NCBI GenBank assembly: GCA_032718475.1
Contig: JAUCBJ010008383.1
Location: 1-23,412, forward strand
Reading direction: 5' to 3'
From: Nemertoderma westbladi
Taxonomy: Eukaryota > Xenacoelomorpha > Nemertodermatida > Nemertodermatidae
Length of the DNA: 23,412 bases
Below are positions 1 through 9,784 of the stretch, in pieces. The notes under the pieces were generated by a model. That model saw nothing but the letters and a program-made list of their open reading frames with translations. It did no database searches and was not told where the DNA came from. Within the stretch, counting starts at the first letter, position 1, and the number at the start of each line of letters is the position of its first letter. A program made the translations under genes and the position numbers.

Positions 1-728
1 CAGATCCGTTAACAATTCTAGTCGATTAAGATATCGTAGCACTTACCGATACTCTTAAAAGACAAATTTCATAGAATTAAGGATCCTATGTCCCCAGACC
101 TGCTCTGGAATCAAATTGTTTCAATTTAACATCAAATAATAAAATTCACGGGAATAAATTTAAATTCATATTCGAATGAATTTCATAAATTGTCATTTGT
201 GCAATTTATAACATTCCCAAAATTCCAGTAATTAATAGATCATGGGAGCGGAGATTCATATTGAGTGTACTAGAGTGCGAGAATCTCCAATATATAGTCA
301 ATAGCCGATAAAATTTATAAAATCATGCATAAAGAGGGTATTGACAACTAAAGAATTACTATTAAATAACATCCCAGATCTGTATGCATGAGAATTACCC
401 TAATTCTACCGCTAGTTTTCCATAATGTCACCATGGCAACACCCACGCTAGAATTAGAAGCAAGTTAAAGGAACAATAAAAAGCTTGCCCCATTGCGTAG
501 CATAAGAGTATATATAGCGCACTATTAGTATCCAAGGATACATAGTAATAACGTGACATTCTGGAAGACACTGACTAACGGACAAATGGCATGCATGTGT
601 GCAGTAAGCAATGATTGTATGGAATTTGTGCGTTTATAGGTGAATGTTACTACTAAAGTGTGTTTACAGTAGCTAATCGCAATTGTAAAATAGCCCTAAC
701 TCTACCGAGATAACCTCAAGTGGATTCA
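1..728. other. AT-rich non-coding region upstream of the zinc-knuckle gene
   Basis: No reading frame of note is present on either strand. A TATA-like run (TATATATA) lies near 509-517, followed by a small imperfect palindrome near 524-550 (TTAGTATCC, then GGATACATAGTAA). A short direct repeat of the form CCCTAAtTCTACCG occurs near 390-410 and again near 694-708. The TATA-like run could be a promoter for the gene that begins at 927, but its position is the only support. Confidence 0.35.
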
Positions 729-858
729 AGCCTTTGGGACGGACAGTGGTGGGACTTGTGCCGGTTATCGTTGTCGTGCTGTTGCTACATGTTGGCGTAA
801 ACACTGCGACAGCGGTACATCGGCGCTGAGAAACCCACTGTCCGGGGGCAAAAGCCTA
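729..858. repeat. Long imperfect inverted repeat (hairpin) before the zinc-knuckle gene
   Basis: Arms of roughly 60 nt (about 729-790 and 797-858) pair imperfectly. The best block is CGGACAGTGG at 740-749 against CCACTGTCCG at 835-844. A second block pairs the GCCGGTTATCG stretch near 770 with the CGGTACATCGGCGC stretch near 812, and further pairing lies nearer the loop. The local GC content is clearly higher than the surrounding AT-rich DNA. It ends about 70 nt before the ATG at 927. It could be a structured RNA leader, a small foldback element, or an element terminus; the sequence does not decide. Confidence 0.5.
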
Positions 859-926
859 GTAGGCAGCGACGCCCGCTTGCCTAAAATATTAACTTATATT
901 GATATTAATAAACTCAGATAGCAGAT

Positions 927-2375
927 ATGACGGAATTGATAGAAGATGACCTTGGTATTAGAGAGTGATATACTCTACCTTTACAAGCGTTTGTGGATAG
1001 CTTGATGCGCGGTGAAGCCGATCCGACTATTACGGAGGACGATGGTCGTTATATCGAACCGCCGATGTCCCAAGAGCAACTTACGCGTGAATTGGACTAT
1101 CGAAAATTAACCGCTCGCTATACGCATCGTAATGGTACGTATATGGACTTCTTAACTACCGGCCATCCTATCGATTTACATGATACGGACGATGTAGACA
1201 CCGAAAGGGAAATGGTTCTATTTAAATATCATACCCAGCGGCGTCGTATCGATAAACCGAGAATAGATCACGAAAATTCTATTCGTAACAGACTGGGAAG
1301 ACGAACCAATATGTCTAGAATCTGAGGAGATTCAGCCTATCGCGCTCGGAATATCGACAACGATTACATCCTAGAAGGGTATCAAGGTACACAGTGTCTC
1401 ACTGCGTACGATTATCGCCATGCCAACTATGTTTCTCGACAACGTTGTCGGCTGTGCGCATCGAGAGACCATGTTACGCCCATGGACACAAACGTCCGCT
1501 GTTCCTATTTCCACGAACAACCGGCGATGGAAATTTATTGCGCGTATTGCAGATTTAATAATTTGCACATTTTTGCGGTTTGCCCCCAATTTATGACTCA
1601 ATGCCATCATTGTCAATTAAAGGGACACGCCAGCTTTGATTGCCCCTTCAACCATGATTTAGAGAGCGTAGATGAAATGATTGTACTACGTTATATCAGA
1701 GCTTGGGAAGCGAACGCTGATTTACATTGTGATTCACGCCATCGCTATTATCCTGGACGCGCCTACGAAGGAGTCTATGCGTTCCATCCATATTTGTTTG
1801 CCTCCGTCAAGCAGAAATCGCGCCTATCAAGTTATGAACTATTGAAGCGCGTTGGAGAATGTATTTCAACCAAATATGTACGTAAATTTCTCAGGAGCAT
1901 TAATCCGAGTGACATCCATTCTTACAACTTAATAAACTTTATCCGTCAAGACCCTGCCTATGGAGACTTATTCGTCAACTCACACCCTGAGTTACAAGAA
2001 GTATATCGACGGCCTTACGAGTACCGAGCCCGCGAACGCGAGTTGGAAAGAACCATTAAACCAAGGAAGTTTCTAACTGCCTATGGTCCACCCACGGCCC
2101 TCGTTCAGACCACTCGTAAAGGACCCGTAAGAGCGGCTGTCTTGAAACGAGCTCTTAAAGCCGTTAGACCCCTCTCCCCGGACGTTGATGTCAATCAACC
2201 CGGTACTTCGACCGGCGGATATACCGATCGCAATCCCATACCTTCTGATGCAATCATATTGCACCCTTCACCCAGGAGTTATAGCCCTCCTCGTAAAGTG
2301 GCTCGCCCCAAAGAGAAAAGGACTCTTGCTAGCTTTAAAAAACTGCGTAAACGCCGTCCGCGCAAGAAAGACTAA
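927..2375 (+). pseudogene. Basic protein with three zinc-knuckle-like modules; frame crossed by two TGA codons
   Basis: I do not recognise the family. One frame is open from the ATG at 927 to the TAA at 2373-2375 except for TGA codons at 966-968 and 1323-1325. The longest uninterrupted part with an ATG is 1482-2375 (297 aa). Numbered from that ATG, it has a knuckle-like C20-x2-C23-x5-H29-x4-C34 and a canonical CCHC knuckle C41-x2-C44-x4-H49-x4-C54. A third CxxC-x4-H lies just upstream of 1482 in the same frame, so the 1482 start would split a zinc module, and the original protein probably began upstream. The middle (about residues 60-190) is rich in aromatic and charged residues; the C-terminus is a Pro/Ser linker followed by a strongly basic tail (KKLRKRRPRKKD). 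This suggests nucleic-acid binding, as in retroelement Gag or nucleocapsid-type proteins, but no capsid, protease or polymerase is seen nearby. Both interruptions could come from CGA to TGA changes. Confidence 0.55.
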
Positions 2376-2377
2376 CT

Positions 2378-2535
2378 GTTTAGAGTATTTTTATATTTTA
2401 GAAACTGTGATTTTGTATATTTTATAGACTTAAATCCCATTTTCTGGGAGCGGTGTAAAAGCTTCTGTGAGATATAACTGGCCCCTTTTTGCTTCGCAAT
2501 CCAGTTTCCTCCCAGGCGCTGGAATACTCTAAAAA
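2378..2535. repeat. Imperfect inverted repeat just after the zinc-knuckle gene
   Basis: Starting a few bases after the stop codon, TTAGAGTATT (near 2380) pairs with AATACTCTAA (near 2523). Inside it, GAAACTGTGATT (near 2401) pairs with AATCCAGTTTC (near 2499). The arms are therefore about 40 nt with a loop of about 80 nt. A short inner pairing of CTGGGA with TCCCAG is also possible. It may act in 3' end formation or mark the right edge of a mobile unit that also includes the hairpin at 729-858. Confidence 0.4.
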
Positions 2536-2990
2536 GGTTCTCTAACTGTATATATATTCCCCTCGCCCGCAAGGTACCGTTACAGGTGTTTTAACGGACA
2601 TAAAAGTCATTCTGCTATATACGTGTTTTGGCGGACATGGTAAGGCAAAAAACCTGCAATGCACCAACTACCTTTCACAGCTTAGCCGTGATGATTCATA
2701 TTACGACATCTAACAGCTGGTTGCTGACATGGAAACAGCCATTGGATGCATGGTTCTTTGTTTGGCTTGAGCCAATCAGAGCGATTTTTCCTGTCGACGT
2801 GTAGCTTTTCGGCCGATCATAAGGAGAGTGTTCAGTCTTACTGTTTTTACTTGATACTTTGTTGTTATTGCTGTCTAAGCCAGAAACACCGGCTCTAAGA
2901 ACTCTAGTAAAACTGCTTAGATTATAGAAAGTATAACTGTTACCGGCGGTGTTACCTCACTTAATTTAACTGCACTAATCATATTGTTTG
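2536..2990. other. Non-coding spacer
   Basis: No credible reading frame. A short direct repeat (GTGTTTTaaCGGACAT, then GTGTTTTggCGGACAT) occurs near 2587 and 2625. A CCAAT-like motif (GAGCCAATCAGAG) lies near 2769. Weak resemblance of 2700-2800 to the reverse complement of about 4930-5010 hints that the inverted repeat that follows may originally have been longer. Confidence 0.35.
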
Positions 2991-4545
2991 TACTGCTATT
3001 TACCGTCAGTTATTAATTGTATCTATTTGTTGATGGAAATATTGCTCTTTGGAGAATACGGATAAATCACCCAAAATTCCCAATTTTCTTGATACACTAC
3101 AGGTTAGAGAGGCGGGCTATATATAACAATTGCGATTTATATCAATGTGGTGTGTATTGAATCTAATGTTATTTAGTAGACACTACCTGAGTCAATTGCT
3201 GTTCTCTTTATGTGTGATCAAATATACTGACGGTCGGCAGAATAGTGTGCATGATTGTGAGTGTGATGTGACTGGTAACAAAGCATTTCCTAAAGAATGC
3301 GACTTATACTTTAATCATAAGCCTTATCGTTGCGTTTAGTATAAGTCCTAGCTCTGTTTAAATAGATAGAGCGCCACGTCCTAAAGGAACTGTTAATATT
3401 TCCCGAAAGTTAATAATATCTGTCAGAAATTACATATTAGCGATCAATCGAATAATACAGTAGGCTTACACTGCAACCTTACACTGCAATAATAAAATCT
3501 AAGCATCCGAATTCAGCCTCCCGGGTGTAGATCCATCGGGTGAATGATCGCGCATGGGCTGGCTTCGGCTAATGTTTTGTTTATTAGCATAAAATATTGT
3601 CGTATGCTAAAGGTGTGTTAATTAACTAAAAGACATATAAATTTTGGCAGGTTAAACTGCTAAAGGTCTTCAAAAGCGCGAACAGGTGATCAATCCCTAA
3701 TCCCTCAAACAGCCTACCGGTATACAACAATCAAATCGAATAATACTAGTGTACTTATATGGAAGTACCGGTTAGAACAGTTAGGCCTACTGACCTACAG
3801 AATGTACCGGTTCAGGTTTACCGGTTGACCGGTACTTTCAACTTTATTGCTTACTGCAACAAAGAAGCTATATCCTTTAATGTTCGCGCTTTTAGACCTT
3901 TGGCAGTTTAACCCGCCAAATTAAGATGTCTTCTAGATATTAAATCGCTTTTTAGCCTATGACAAGTATTTGATTCACTACACTAGTCGAAACCAATCCG
4001 TGCGCGACCATTCACCCGCTGGATATTCCCGGGAGATTGGGTTCGACGGTTTAATTTTATTGCTATGTAAGCCTAATGTATTATTCGACTGACAGTATTA
4101 TATAATCTCTGACAATATTATTCACCTTCGGGAATATTAACAGTTCCTTTAGGACGTGGCGCTTTATCTATATAAACAGAGTTATGACTTAAACTACTCA
4201 CAACGATATGGCTTAATTATAATTCACATATATGGCGCATTCTTTAGGAATTGCTTCTTTAACAGACTCACTCATACGCAATTCTGCACAATACTGCACA
4301 CTAATCTGCCAATCTTCACTGATTTTAATCACATATAAAAAGAACACAGACTGACTCATGTAGGGTCTATCAAATAACATTAGATTCACTTCAAACCACT
4401 TTAACATAAGTCACAATCGTTATTGGTAACCTTTCTCTCTTACCTTCGGTATATCAAGAATATTGGGTGTCGGGGTTATTTCTCGTTATTCCAATATAAT
4501 AATTCATCAACAAATATAATGAATAACCGACAACAAATAGCAGTA
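2991..4545. mobile_element. Large foldback / long-terminal-inverted-repeat element
   Basis: Two diverged arms, about 2991-3683 and 3882-4545, are reverse complements of each other around a spacer of about 200 nt. Matching landmarks are TACTGCTATTT (2991) with AAATAGCAGTA (4535-4545), GTGAATGaTCGCGCA (near 3540) with its complement near 4003, and AAGCGCGAAC (near 3674) with GTTCGCGCTT (3882). The short reading frames at 3130-3339 (+) and 4213-4407 (-) are the mirror-image products of the two arms and share peptide patterns, which is expected from the symmetry and does not show coding. No transposase is seen, so it would be non-autonomous. The spacer is rich in ACCGGT. Target-site duplications could not be assigned. 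Confidence 0.65.
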
Positions 4546-5777
4546 TGCAGTATTCACAGATCAGGTAAATTTTAGCAGTTTCAGCAGTTATTAAAAGCCG
4601 TGTGTCAGCAGGTATTATGCAGCAGTGATTACTGCAGTGATTCCATGAGAGTCCATGAGTTAAAGGATATATGTCCTTATAATTAAACCTACTAGTGTTG
4701 AACTAAAAAGCAGAAAGCACAAAACACTAAAAAGCCGTTCTTTCGTGGCTTTGAAAAACTCGTGACTACTGCTCTATACGAGGATACCAACTCCCTTATT
4801 CCACGAAGCTCCCGTTCAACACAGAGAAAGAGCAGTGAGATAGGAAATTTTCAGTTCAGTAGCCTGTGATAGGTCAAAATCAAGGCTAACTCAAATTCTA
4901 TTGGGAGATACAAAAACAAGGCTATGACGCAACCTCCCTAGGCTTGTTGGCCGATTAAACAGAGCCCAGATGCCTGCGTACAGCAAATCAGCCAATAAGC
5001 TGGTAACTTGCACTATTTTTAGCTGTAGATCACTTTGAGAGTATTCTTAGCGACTGGGGGGGAACTGGCCAACAAGGCAAACGAATCAGTTATCCCACAA
5101 AAGCTTTTACAGTGATGTTCCGAAGTATGGCAATTTTGGAAAGTTTCAATTTTCCAGATGATGGTATGGAAGTCTGACTTGCTGGTGGCACATGAAAACT
5201 GTACCACAGAACCCCCTTTGGTATATCTAACTATTTACTAAATGTTTTGGGCTACCCACTAATCAGACCACTCTAACTCAAGCCTCAAAAAGACAAAATT
5301 TGTCGAAAAGTCCAATCTTTTGGCCACATAGAAAAGTTGGTCTGACAAGTGGGTGGTATTTATTCATGGTTTTAATGTGTATGAGACCTATTTATGTGTA
5401 CAGTAAACATAAAATGACACTCCACCCACTAGTCAGAAAGATTTTCTGTAGCTGTCATTGGGGATATGTTCAAATAAATCGCAAACTTTGAACTGCAATA
5501 GGCCTATCTCAAAAACCAATACACCATCATCAGAAATATTTCATCAGGTGTCATTTTATACCATTTCCGACCATATATCCAAAAATAAACGAAATCGATG
5601 ACCCCATGCCACTGCGATTTGTCGAATTTGGATGGAATTACCCATAGTGCAGTAGTGGTATGTATCACAGTACTCAAATAGTAACAGTATTTATGTGGAT
5701 GTTAATGTTCAATGTTAAATGTATCTGTGCTGTGCTAAGCTGCAAAATGCATAGGGCAGTAGGGCATAGGCCTAATA
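4546..5777. other. Spacer without recognisable genes; small repeats
   Basis: Short imperfect tandem repeats occur near 4610-4660 (GCAGTGATTACTGCAGTGATT and a doubled CCATGAG). A motif related to TCTGAcaAGTGGGTGG occurs three times: minus orientation at 5252-5270, plus at 5339-5356, and minus at 5422-5437. No coding region is supported. The left limit of the LINE that follows is uncertain and could lie inside this stretch, since a 5' untranslated region would be expected before 5778. Confidence 0.35.
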
Positions 5778-6620
5778 ATGGGTTATTGCTTCGCCTGTAA
5801 CTGTTTCCAGGTAAGTTTAAAACGGGGATTCGTTTGCGACGCTTGTTTCGCAGATCATAACAGGGCCAACCTGCAGAATCGTCAGTCTCCAGGGACCACT
5901 GCTGTTAGTCCGACCTCGAGCCAACGCTTTCCCGCCGCAGGCCCGGACATGGCACCAGCACGTACGTCGCCCGCATTTGTCAACTCACACCAAGCAACTG
6001 TATGACCGTGTGACCGGGGCGTACGCGACGACTCTCGGTACGCGGATTGTTGGCAATGGAAATGTACCAGTAACTGCCACTGCTTTTCCGCCACCCAATG
6101 GCAATACGCGTTCGCAGAATCCATTGACAGAGAGCTTCGCAGTAAAAGCATCGTTTGTACCAGCCTCCCAGAAGGCGAGTTTGAAGGCGAAGTAAACGAT
6201 GCTAAGAAGTGCTCAGTTGTATTTGAGCTTCTCGACGTCCAGGTGGACGCCGACAGTTTCACGGTTCGCCATCTCGGAAAGGTTAGAGAGCTGGAGCTAA
6301 TTGTAGACGGGGACAACAACGATGTGACCACGCCGCAGAGTCGCCCGCTTCTGATATCGCTGAAAGCCACGGCACCCATCCGTAGCAGTTTCCTCTCAGC
6401 CGCACAGATGTTGAAGGACACCCCAGAGCCTTTCAAGAACATTTACCTGAAACCGGATGTCCACCCAGCCATCAACAGGGAGCTCGGTAGACTATGGAAG
6501 GTTGCTGCTGTTGAACGGAAGAAGCTGGAGAATGTTGGTCACATCATCAAATTCTATCCGAAGGAACGCGTGGTTTACAAGGACACGGACACCATTGACC
6601 GGTTCGCGCCAATTTTTTAA
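5778..6620 (+). pseudogene. LINE ORF1 (nucleic-acid-binding protein), one internal TGA
   Basis: The frame is continuous from ATG 5778 to TAA 6618-6620 apart from a TGA at 6003-6005; the piece after the TGA reads through about 200 further codons. The first residues carry CFAC then, 12 residues later, CDAC, a possible zinc-binding CX2C-X12-CX2C module. After a low-complexity Pro/Ser linker, the C-terminal part (coded roughly by 6190-6540) has the pattern known from LINE ORF1 proteins with an RRM-like fold: a VVFELLDV strand, an RPLLISLKA strand, LKDTPEPFKNIYLKPDVHP, and a charged helix with ERKKLEN. In known LINEs this protein coats the element RNA as part of the retrotransposition particle. 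The stop is compatible with a CGA to TGA change. It lies directly upstream of ORF2, whose frame overlaps its end. Confidence 0.7.
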
Positions 6621-6652
6621 TTAACCACAAGCGAACTGATTTTATCGGACTG

Positions 6653-8209
6653 TTGTCGTGGAACTGTGCCGGACTTGGCGAGAAATATCTCTACCCATCA
6701 GTTTTTAAGATTTTTACTGTTTACGATTTAATATTTTTACAAGAAACTAAAGCACGTTATAATTTTAGCGTACCGGGTTTTAATATGGTACATAACCCCA
6801 GCCGTGACAGCCATATGGGCGGAGTGGCTGTGTTAATAAGGAATGGCTGTAAAGTAAAATCCATAAGAACTGATGTACATGACATTTTATGGGTTAGCTT
6901 AATTGATTTCCCTAATATTGATTTTGCTTGTGTTTATATTGCACCATCTGATACTCGATATTACGACCCGATAATTTGGGCCGAAATACAGTCCCATATA
7001 TTTGACTTGAGTAGCAACCGCTCAGTTGTACTTTTGGGGGATTTTAATGCATGGATTGGTTCGCTACTCATGCGTACCAGCCATTCCCCAGGTATTAGTT
7101 ACAGAACCCCTGACGATTTATGTATTAATGAACACGGCAGACGTTTTATTCAATTACTGGTTGATTGTAAAGTTGTAAACCTTAGTTATGGTTCATTTGG
7201 TGACGTAATATTTGGTGCTGCATTGACGTACCGGAAGAAAGGTAATTATATTTCGGAACTCGATCGTGCTGTTGTGAGCTATGATATTATCAATAGAATA
7301 ACAGAATTTGGGGTGATTGACATGTGGTTACCATCGGATCATGATGCAATTTTTATGTGTCTGAAACCCGATAACGTACCATCCGCTGTACAACTGTTGG
7401 CTCGTTCCGAGATTTTGGGTAGTTACAATGTGATTAAGCCAAACCAATCGCATCCGTATAGGAAGCCAATTAAATGCGCACAGGTTATACCAACGACTTT
7501 TCGATTGTCCCTCCGTTCTCACGACACTCTTATCGGCCGGGATCTCACCAACAACGACTACATTACGACAGCCGAGGCTTTTGCGGATGCAATTTACGAC
7601 GCAGCGAGGTCGGCTAAGCCTGCTCGGAATGTCCTTTCCCAGTGTAGTGTAGGTACAGGTACCTTCGACCCCAACCAAGTCTGGAACGAGCTGGCCGCCA
7701 GTCGTAGCGAGCGATCTATCTGGGAGAGAATCAACTGGAAGGGCAGCCTCGAACCCAGTTCATCCATGTCGGCAAGCGACAACTCCCCGTCGGAGCAGGA
7801 GTTCGCCACGCATTTTGGAAAGCTGTTGTGTAACTACAGCCAGACCACCGGTCCAGGAGACATATCGACTAGTGAATGTCCATTTATCCCAGTCCTAGAT
7901 TTGCCAATAACCATAGAGGAAGTTACTACAGGTATAGACTCTTTGAAACCTAATAAGGCCGCTGGTCCCGACGGTATTTCTCCCGGCCTCTTGAAATTTC
8001 TCCCGCAAAACTGGATTTTATTTATTGTAACATTATTTAACTCCGTTTTCTTTGGTCCCTCATTCCCGGCTTCCTGGTGCCAATCTTGGCTCGTGACGGT
8101 GTTTCAACGCGGATCGAGGTTAATCTGTTCTAACTATCGTGACATTTCCATACTGAACTGTATCGCGAAGCTGTATGATTGGATACTTTCCAGACGCCTT
8201 TCCCAGTAG
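6653..8209 (+). pseudogene. LINE ORF2, part 1: AP-endonuclease and start of reverse transcriptase
   Basis: This uninterrupted 518-codon stretch begins at a TTG and the frame is open further upstream, overlapping ORF1, so the true start is unknown. Endonuclease landmarks are SWNCAG (N4), LQETKA (E31), VYIAP (Y95), GDFNAW (D130, N132) and SDHD (D229, H230), which match the catalytic residues of exonuclease III-like LINE endonucleases that nick the target DNA. From about residue 415 the reverse transcriptase begins: IEEVTTGIDSLKPNKAAGPDG, the conserved N-terminal RT block, and later NYRDISILNCIAKLYDWIL. The TAG at 8207 is reached because of a frameshift near 8205; homologous RT sequence continues at once in another frame (GFTRHPAGQSAAEAQM). 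Confidence 0.85.
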
Positions 8210-8745
8210 GGTTTACCAGACATCCAGCAGGCCAGAGCGCAGCCGAAGCGCAGATGTGAGAGCATATTCTGACGCTGAACCTTCTCATCGACTATACCCT
8301 TAAGAAGAAGCTAAAGCTGTATATCATATTCATTGATTTCGCTATGGCCTATGACCGGGTGTCTCGTCCGAAACTATTCCAACTACTCAAGGATATGGGT
8401 TGCAGCAGCGCTATGCTGTGCGCACTTCAAGCGTTATACAGTTCGACCGTCAGTATTTTGGGTTCATCTGTCCTGAAATATATTTTTGGAGTTTTGCAAG
8501 GGGCCCCCGGTAGTTGTAGACTTTTCACCTTGTATATAAACCCTCTTATTAAGCATCTGAAACAATGCCAAAATGACTTTTTCCTACAGGCCCTTCATTC
8601 CCTTCTTTTGATGGACGATTCCGCTTTGTTAGCCACATCACGAGAGAGCGCTATCGAGAAACTCAGAATTCTGTTACACTTCTGCGAGGAATTTAACATG
8701 GAATCGTGCAATCAACAAATCGAAAACCAAGTTTATGGTCATTAA
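8210..8745 (+). pseudogene. LINE ORF2, part 2: reverse transcriptase palm
   Basis: Read in frame with 8344, this continues the RT after the frameshift. It contains an in-frame TGA at 8257-8259, then motif A as IDFAMAYDRV, motif B as LQGAPGSCRLFTLYI, and a motif C region reading LLLMDDSALLATS where active LINEs normally have YADD. The two aspartates are kept but the Tyr-Ala pair is replaced by Leu-Met. The reading frame is lost again near 8710-8720, where KSKTKFMVINGR appears in the next frame. The domain would have copied the element RNA at the nicked target; this copy cannot do so as it stands. Confidence 0.75.
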
Positions 8746-9544
8746 TGGTCGTATTGATGTCTTGTCGGATTTTGTTATTTCCTCTGGAGTCTCTACAATC
8801 ATGGTTAAGAATTGCACAAGCTATGTATATCTTGGAGCCTGTATCAGTCAGTCCGGCGGAATAAATAGAGCAATAGTATTACACGTTAAAGAGAAGTTAA
8901 AACATTATTCGAAATTCCATTCTTTCCCCAGTAAGCACGCATTTAGTCCGCTTTGGGTGAAGCTTTTGGTATTTGATGCAGCTGTGACGTCATCTATACT
9001 GTATGGGTGCGAGGCATGGATTGGAGGTAACGCCGCTCCTACATCATCACAGTATTTTAGCATGCTGAAGTCTGCCATAGGCGTCCGAAACCAAACCTGC
9101 CACGATCTGTTATTGCTCGAGACCAGTCGGCCTTCTCCAAAGGCGTGGATTTTAAACCGCCAACGCATATTCTTAAAGTCGATGTTGGGCAGGCCCGAGT
9201 TACATAGTCCCCTAATATTCGCCATCGATCTAATACGTGGTTGTAACAGTACCATGGCAAAAGGCCTCGCATCAATACTGAATTCGCCGGACTTGGACAT
9301 AGACGTCCGAAAGGTAGACCACGACGCCATCTGTTCGCGGACAAGGGAAAAGCACTTCCTCCCGACGTGTGGTGTACTGCGCAATGAACCCTTCGCTCTC
9401 CTCTCCAGAGATTTACACCTCCAGAGACTTAAACATTCACGAGCCAGATCGTTTGGCCTTTACGAGATTCCGGTTGATGTCGACCCATTTAGCAGTAGAG
9501 ACTGGGAGGTGGTCTCGTGTTCCTGCCGACTCCAGGATCTGTAA
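8735..9544 (+). pseudogene. LINE ORF2, part 3: RT thumb and connector
   Basis: Continues the same polypeptide after a frameshift. VYLGACISQSGG is the conserved RT block known as Y-L-G in LINEs, and LVFDAAVTSSILYGCEAW is the thumb/connector signature (normally V..sili YG.E.W). After this the protein is less conserved and carries DLLLLETSRPSPKAWILNRQ and RRLFL-type stretches of the connector. The frame ends with TAA at 9542-9544, but the homologous C-terminus moves to another frame near 9440, so the last 30 or so codons here are probably out of frame. Confidence 0.7.
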
Positions 9545-9752
9545 GTGTGGTCTGGTGCAAACCGAAGCCCACGTAATTTGCGAGTGCACCCTGCTTAGCG
9601 ATTTGCGTCGGACAAATAATTTATCCTGCGCCTCTCTTGACATGTACAGTACAGTACATGTACTTTTCCTTGAATCGTCCACAAGAAATCTGTATTTTTA
9701 CACGCGCGGCCCTCGATATCCTGGAATAAATTATGTGCCTTATCTATATTAA
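9440..9752 (+). pseudogene. LINE ORF2, part 4: C-terminal Cys/His domain
   Basis: In the frame of 9369-9752 the sequence FTRFRLMSTHLAVETGRWSR is followed by CKCGLVQTEAHVICEC, a small zinc-knuckle-like Cys/His cluster with an upstream Arg-rich strand. This arrangement is common at the end of Jockey/CR1-type ORF2 proteins, where it is thought to bind element RNA or target DNA. The codons before about 9440 in this frame are shadow, since the true frame there is that of the preceding segment. A near-palindrome (ACATGTAC/GTACATGT at about 9640-9661) falls at its end. Confidence 0.65.
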
Positions 9753-9784
9753 CATATTAATTCGTACATATTAATTACTATTTA

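Larger units (their letters stand above)
5778..9760 (+). mobile_element. Degenerate non-LTR retrotransposon (LINE) with ORF1 and APE/RT ORF2
   Basis: The order is typical of an APE-type LINE: ORF1 with an N-terminal Cys module, then apurinic-endonuclease-like domain, reverse transcriptase, and a C-terminal Cys/His motif. It most resembles the Jockey/CR1-type groups in layout, but the clade is not secure. ORF1 has one in-frame TGA; ORF2 has at least three frameshifts (near 8205, 8715 and 9440) and one in-frame TGA (8257-8259). It is therefore not autonomous now. The coding parts end near 9690, followed by an AT-rich tail with AATAAA near 9725. A pogo-type element starts almost directly after it at 9785. 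Target-site duplications were not found by eye. Confidence 0.85.

Noticed and set aside
966-1325. Selenocysteine or reassigned TGA in the zinc-knuckle gene
   Set aside because: CpG decay of CGA is simpler, no SECIS-like element was identified by eye, and the neighbouring LINE shows the same kind of TGA damage along with frameshifts.
3130-4407. Two small similar proteins at 3130-3339 (+) and 4213-4407 (-)
   Set aside because: They are mirror images created by the inverted-repeat arms; neither has a recognisable domain.
2991-4545. Pair of LTRs
   Set aside because: The arms are inverted, not direct, and no retroviral-type genes lie between them.
5882-6442. 186-codon minus-strand frame
   Set aside because: It is antisense to LINE ORF1, which has recognisable domains on the plus strand.
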